Assembly (NCBI RefSeq): GCF_000006565.2 | Contig: NC_031479.1 | Coordinates: forward strand, 4,924,289 to 4,988,288 | Direction: 5' to 3' | From: Toxoplasma gondii ME49 | Taxonomy: Eukaryota; Apicomplexa; Conoidasida; Eucoccidiorida; Sarcocystidae | DNA: 64,000 nt | In this document: positions 58,301 to 64,000 of the stretch, piece after piece | Position numbering within the stretch: position 1 is the first letter of the stretch | How the letters are laid out: each line of letters opens with the position of its first letter | Notes under the pieces: generated by a model | Databases searched by the model: none | Told to the model about the DNA's origin: nothing | What the model saw: the letters and a program-made list of their open reading frames with translations, nothing else | Translations under genes and position numbers: made by a program

Positions 58301-60521
58301 GACGGGGTGGAATAAAACATTGTGGAGGAGAGAATTAATCAGCGCAGGGGCAGAAATAGTGTGGTGACAGAAGAGACGCTCGCATTCGCTTTGGGCGGGA
58401 GCGCTGCTGGAGTTGTTATTTCTCAAGCCTCGGCGAAAGGAAGAACAATTTGAGACAGCTTGTATGACAGATCGTTTGCGCAATTCCTGGACACTTTATA
58501 CGCGTTGTGCATTGTCATTTTTGCAGTAGCACTATCCACTTTGGTTCCCTCAATTTTTCCCCCATTCTGCCGAACCCTATTCTTCCCCGTTTAATATCAT
58601 GAGTGTGTCTTGGTGTGCTTTATTTGTGCCGCTTTGCTCGCTGCTCTCTCAGACTTCTCACGGGTCCTGCTGGAGTCGCAACAGTCAATGCAACTCGATA
58701 AGGGAAGACGCATGCAGATGTAATTTGCTGTACTTGTCGATAATTCAAATTGAAAAGGAGAACGCGACAGAGACGACGATGGACAACGAAAGGGATGAAC
58801 TACGATGAAGTCCTGGAAAATCCGAGTAGAAAAACAAGGGTGCGACTGCTGTAAAACTCTACACACTCCTTTATAGGGGATATCGCGAGACACAGCTACA
58901 TGCATCATCCCAGGGGAAGCAAGCCCCCTAAATATGTGATCAGAACCAGGTGTTATTGTCATGTTATTCCATGATTCGCCCTCTGCGTTTCTCGGAGCAA
59001 TCCATATTCTATTTTTGGTGTCTTCCGCGTGTTCCATCGCGTCACACTCCCTCCCTATCTGATCTGTATGTGTCTTCTTTTCGCTTATGTGGTCTTTGTC
59101 TTGCGTATTTCCCTCTACTTTACCTCTCCTTCTTGTCTTCCCCACTTGCTTTTTCTGTCTTTTCTCTCATCCGTCTCTCTTCAGTAGTCAGTTTCCTTGT
59201 CAATCGAAAAGGAGCGTTTTTTGTACGCTGACATTAATCTCCCGTTAGCAAAAACGGAAAGCAATAACTCTTTGTAGCGGACAGCAGGGACGTGCGCCTA
59301 CTGCAGAACTGCATTCCCCTTCGCGCATAAAGCAATGCACGTATCCACATGCTTCTAGATATTTTAGCAAAACACACCTCCAGACGTGGAACTTTACAGA
59401 GGTAAACCTCTATGATATATGAGTGTGTGTATATACTGACAAGATTGTAACTTATGACCCCTCGTACCCTGAGGCCAGATCGTTTGTTTGAGTAGATTTA
59501 AACGTACAGGAAATGAGGTTATCGCATTGTAACTATAGCATTTCTATAGAGCAATGCCAGCACCTCCCTATCAAAACGTGTATCATGATTCTAAAATGTA
59601 ACTTCAGAATACGACTGTGAACCCGAAGCGAGATTGCCGCGTGCGTGGCATGCTCAGCAATGCGCTGAGGATGTGGTTACTCTAAAGATTTGCTCCTTTT
59701 GCGTGTGTGTCACCAAACAAATTTAAGCGACAAGAAAATGCATTATCGTCTGCGCTTCGAGGCGGTGACTGTAAGAAACCCAGTCAACGGAGAGCGGCAT
59801 GTTCGGAGCCTGCCACGTGGGCGACTGGCGTCGATCCGAAAGTCGTGTTGTTTCGTGTCAGCAAGGGATTTGCAAGACTATGCAGAAAGCAACACATACG
59901 GCTTCGCACGAGTGCCCCGAAGAACGCGGCCACTGAGAAGAGACAAAAAGAGAGAACCGGTACGCCGGCAAGACAGAATACCACACTCTCTAGACAAGTT
60001 TGGCGAACTGCAAAGCTACTAACTCAGTCAGGATAAGAGAGGAACAGAGGAAAGACTTTTCAGGGAGGAGGAACAGGAGGATGGTGCGCTATTCTCCGGT
60101 TCAAGTCGTCGGTCTGTCTCGAGTCCTGAAACATGGAATTTGGCAAATAAGGGAAACGGCTCTCGAAGGATTTGTTGGGTCTTCTTTTTGCGGCCACAAT
60201 ACAATCCATCATTTTTCTGCAAATGGTCCCTTCGATGCATGCAAACCAAGTCCAGGTTCCTTTCCCCGGGACACACAACTGTCTCAGACACCAGTACAGC
60301 TTCCTCGTGTCTCTCTGGCTCGAGATCGACACCTAGAGCATGGAGGTCTCCGCAGACATTGTCGTAACGATAGGCTCATGCGTGCCCATGAATCAAACGG
60401 CAGAACATTTCTTACCCTTTTGTTCAGTTACTCATGTGCAAGTAGATACATATGTAGTATGGATTCTTCAGTATGTGGCTTCACTCAAGAAAAACATATA
60501 TAATCATATATCTATCTATCT

Positions 60522-60552
<31 letters not shown>

Positions 60553-60844
60553 CATATATGTACGTGTGCATATGCAGATGTGGAGGACTATGCACTGCAT
60601 GTGGGGAGCTAAATGAGAGGCAGAAGATGCACAGGAATTTCCAAGAGAAGAATGAGAAGACTATTGCGGACAGAAACTTTAAGGGTTTCGCCGCAAAAAG
60701 AAGCCCTCGAAGCCTGCCCACGAGATTGAGGAGTAGCGGACGTAAGGGCCACAATAGAGAAGAAAACGTGAATCGACGGCACCTTCGTGTCGCGATGAGT
60801 CACTGAACTCTGTGTGTGCATAGAAATCGAATAAAATCGTGAAG
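58301..60844. other. Intergenic between convergent genes
   Basis: About 2.5 kb with the 3' UTRs of the EF-hand gene (plus) and the coiled-coil gene (minus). It includes an AT microsatellite near 60500. Frames at 59145-58597 (minus) and 60000-60503 (plus) have no family features. Confidence 0.5.
60495..60550. repeat. Tetranucleotide and (AT)n microsatellite
   Basis: A tatc-type stretch runs into pure AT alternation, in the region 3' of the coiled-coil gene. Confidence 0.9.
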
Positions 60845-63800
60845 TCAAACAACTTTTAAGCTTCGCTGCCGTTTCGCTTCCTTGCCTGGGGCATGTGGAA
60901 AGGGCTGCAAAGTTGAAGACGGAGTGGCCAATCCATGATTCTCCCCATTTGGTGTCTGCAACCTGCAGACGAAAAAGACAAAAAACCACGCAAGGGATTG
61001 AGACAGATAAACAGAAGAGATGGGGAGAACCATGGAAGGAAGACGAGACAAGGAAAAGGAAGACAAGAGAGAGACAGCAAGGGGGAACCGAGGAGAACGA
61101 AATGATAAAGAGGGCGACCACGAGAGATTCCGAAAGAAATACAGAACGAAAGAGGGATCTATCTGAGATATTTCTAAAGCTGTCTCAGAGACGTCTCAAC
61201 TTCCTTCATTCTCCAGTGAGAAAGTTGGCTCATTCGCCTCGCTTACCATTGCTGCTGGTAAAGAGACTCTAAGTTTCTTGTATAACTCCGATGGAATTCA
61301 ATCCTCTCACTCAGGTCCTGTCGTCGTGCCGCCAGCGTCTCTGCGGCATCTACAAGCTTCTCGAACCTCGGGGAATCGAAGAAACCTAAACAGGAGTTGC
61401 GAAAAACGAAATGTGAAGAAGAAACAGATGTACACCAACAGTCGCTGGACAGAGACGAAGAGCACCCCGGAGGGAATACACGAATGTTGAAAGCGGCTGA
61501 AAACGAAGATCGCAGGTGTATGCCTTGTCGAAGGTGACACTTTCCAGAGCGAAATACGATGAAAGAACAACTCGAGCAGAGAGGAAAGGGAGAAGCATGT
61601 TTGGTTGGCAAACTCTGAAGCCAGAAAGTTCTAGATTCTCGTAACGTTGTGCCTCGTTGCTACTTTCTCTTTCCCAAAGTGTTTGACGCTTTCTCTCTCG
61701 TACCCCTAACCCCTCCTGCGTTCGATCGCGCTAGGGAGTGACAAAAGAGTGGACCGAAATCCGACATCAGGAAATTCGTGTATCCCTTTTTGCTCCTCCT
61801 GCTTTCGTCTTTCTACTGACGCCTGGGGGGCTTCTCGTCCATTCGATCCGAAGAAAAAACAGTCCTTCTAATGCTCCTCGCGCTTTCTCTCTCATCTGCC
61901 TCTCCTCTCTCTCCACTTTCTTCTCTGTCCTCCTTTCTTTCTCTGAGTCTTCGCTCCCCATCGACGCGTCCTGCTGACCCCGGTCGCAGGTTGGACTGTG
62001 CCGTTCCGGCGTCTGTGCGTCTTTCTCGTATCTCCACTTTGACTCCTTCTCCTCGCTCGCCTCGCGTCAAGTCCTCTTCTCTTTCGCGGACTCCTTGTTC
62101 TCTCTCCCGGAAGCTGTGACGCCTTCGAGGCGGCCGGAATTCCCCCGCTGTCGCGAGGTCGATGCGAGCAAGCAGGGCTTGCTCGTAGCCTCTTCTCTCT
62201 TCTCTGTGGTCAGCGCCGCCGCCTCGCGAGGCGAAGGAAGACGAAGGGCGTCTGAGCGCAAGAGAAGATCCAGAAGAAGCGTTTGCCTTCCGCTCTTCCC
62301 CTTGACAGTGCGACCGCCTGCGTGTCCAGAAGCGCGTCGCACTCGAGTTGTGCAAATCGGACTCCCCACTTCCCTTGTGGGAGACTCTCTGCAACGCAAA
62401 ATGCCCTGCGCTGTTGGCCCGACTCTCGAAGAAGGGAGAAACGGAGGAAACGCACGAGAGGAGACCCGAGGGGCATGAGTCTGTCGCGCCCTCCAGAAAG
62501 GAGCTTCCGCGGCTCGTTGGCGGCTGCGCTGTCGAGACAGCCGAAGTTCGAATGCTCAGACGCGAAGGTGTTCGCAGAAATGCCTGGAGAAGAAACGGAG
62601 GCAAAATCGTTGACTCGCTGGAGGAAGCAGCAGAAGGCGACCGGCGATAAGCAGAAGACGTGACGGGATGTGCAGACACCCCAGACACCCGCTCGCGGAC
62701 GCCTTGTGGAAGGCTCCAAAAGGCGCCCTCTCTCGCTGCTTCTCTCTCTTCTCTCCAGGGTCGCGACGCAGCGCCAGAGTTGAGAGGCAGCGAAGCCGAG
62801 AGACGGGAGGACTGAGCAGACGGAAGAAGAAGAGAGGGAGGAAACGAAGAAGAAAACGAGTAGGATCGACCCCGGAAAAACATGTTTGTCTGACGACAGT
62901 CATGCGTCAAATCCAAAGGCTGAGATGCACGAAGCGCACGCGAGACGCCACTTGCTCTTGAGGGAAGTGACGAGGAAGAGAGAGAGACCAAGGAAGTTTG
63001 CGGGTCGAGGAAGCGGTTCTCGAGGCGGAGAAGGTCCAGCTGCTCTTTCTGCACGAATTTGGAGAGGGCCTGGACGTGTTGAAGCCTCTCTTCGCATTTG
63101 CTGCTTTCCTGATCGCAACCAAAATACACAAAAACGAACAAAGGGAACCGCAGGTGCTCAGGGACGCCTCAGACGTTAAATTGGAGAGGAAGATTGACTC
63201 TGCCGTAAACCCGCTAGAACGCAATCATGCGTGTGTGACGGTTCACATCCGAGCGGTGGTGAATTGACTATAACTCCAGACATAAAGTTCTCGAATGCAG
63301 TACCCGATACACACGACCGGGGTGTCCATTCACGCTTGGATGTGCGTTTCAGCTCGATATCTAGGAGTATGGCGACAATTCACGTACTCAAGTGACGCAG
63401 CACAAATCAAGAGCGGATCCAATTTTTTTCCTTTGCTGCTTCTTCTTGAGAGACACTAACGAGTCGAAGACTGAAGGTCTTCACTTTTTCAGTTCTACAG
63501 AAACGCCCTTTAGTGCTAAACATGCAGGATTAATATTTATTAATATGTATGGCGTTGTTTATTACACTTTTATTCGGTCACATGAAGTAATAGATCTTAT
63601 ACGCACATATATAATATATATACATGTAAATAGGAGTATTTATTGGGGAATTTCTCTCTGAACTCTCTTCACCTGCTCGGCCTGCATCGCGCGTAGCTCT
63701 GCCTGGGCACGTGCCTCGACTGCCTCTGCATGCAGGCGTTTGATTTCTGCTTCTTTTCTCTGCACTTGGACAAGACGCGTCAGGTTTTTCTGCCCTTCCT

Positions 63801-63969
63801 CCTCAACCACTTGCCGTCGACGATCCAGGTCCTCTTGCAGCAGGCTGATTTCTTGTTTCGTCTGCTGCAACTGTCGCCGCTCCTGCTCAGCAGCCTCCAA
63901 GTCGCGGAGAGCGAGCTTCCTGCGTAGCGAAAAGGCGCGAAGCTTCTCCAGGTCTTCTTGTTCACTCAT
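60845..63969 (-). CDS. Coiled-coil protein of unknown function, four exons
   Basis: Not recognised as a named family. Exons in coding order: 63969-63673, 63108-61821, 61385-61247, 60962-60845 (613 aa), with phases matching (0, 1, 2). Exon 1 is an uninterrupted, Gln/Glu/Arg-rich coiled coil (MSEQEDLEKLRAFSLRRKL, then ISLLQEDLDRRRQ). It continues into exon 2 with KCEERLQHVQALSKFVQKEQ. The long middle of exon 2 is Ser/Arg-rich and disordered, turning to Arg/Glu-rich near its end. Exon 3 returns to heptad-like sequence (FEKLVDAAETLAARRQDLSE). Exon 4 is a short basic tail. No signal peptide or membrane helix is seen. The exon 2 donor (gtcagt at 61820) is chosen by phase and because it joins in frame to exon 3. 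Without it the frame would stop at 61813. A role in cytoskeleton or scaffold is only a guess from the coiled coils. Confidence 0.72.
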
Positions 63970-63973
63970 TCAT

Positions 63974-64000
63974 GTCCTTGCTCAGTATTCTACGATACCA
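63974..64000. other. 5' edge of the coiled-coil gene
   Basis: Only the bases just upstream of the minus-strand start remain. An out-of-frame ATG lies 4 bases upstream of the chosen one (63973-63971) and is followed by a stop within three codons, so it is a minimal upstream frame at most. Confidence 0.4.

Noticed and set aside
61738..63267. Plus-strand frames opposite the coiled-coil gene
   Set aside because: Overlapping shadows of the Arg/Ser-rich exon 2; the minus strand has consistent splice phases and coiled-coil sequence.

Overview
The window looks like nuclear DNA of a coccidian apicomplexan, most likely Toxoplasma gondii or a very close relative such as Hammondia or Neospora. The evidence is many short exons with GT/AG borders, GC-rich coding exons with polymeric Ser/Arg/Glu tracts, pyrimidine-rich introns, (AT)n microsatellites, and lineage-restricted families: an AMA1 paralogue, an SRS (SAG1-related) surface antigen and an ApiAP2 protein. 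From memory, the order AMA paralogue - SRS - AP2XI-4 - cytochrome P450 - myosin light chain matches T. gondii chromosome XI. That species and locus assignment is recall, not something the sequence alone proves.

Layout. (1) 1926-8569, plus: a nine-exon UPF3 (Smg-4/UPF3) gene of the nonsense-mediated decay pathway. (2) 11158-15910, plus: a nine-exon AMA1-family invasion receptor with an unusual PPVE repeat stalk. (3) 18480-19649, plus: a single-exon, GPI-anchored, two-domain SRS antigen. (4) 22540-20955, minus: an unrecognised multi-exon gene, tail-to-tail with the SRS gene. (5) 26430-40053, plus: an eight-exon gene for a protein of about 3,236 residues with one AP2 DNA-binding domain near its C terminus. 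(6) 42937-43836, plus: a single-exon, probably secreted, highly charged protein of unknown function. (7) 52223-46195, minus: a ten-exon cytochrome P450. (8) 55947-58300, plus: a five-exon EF-hand protein of the myosin light chain/calmodulin type, with a charged and proline-rich linker between its lobes. (9) 63969-60845, minus: a four-exon coiled-coil protein of unknown function.

Exon models were built by hand from splice consensus, reading-frame phase and protein family. Every main model gives a total coding length divisible by three, which supports them but does not replace cDNA. The genes do not form one pathway. Two encode surface proteins (the AMA and SRS genes), one a transcription factor, and the rest serve RNA surveillance, redox metabolism, motor regulation or unknown roles. 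Gaps between genes hold UTRs, promoters and microsatellites; no tRNA, rRNA, CRISPR array or transposon was recognised.
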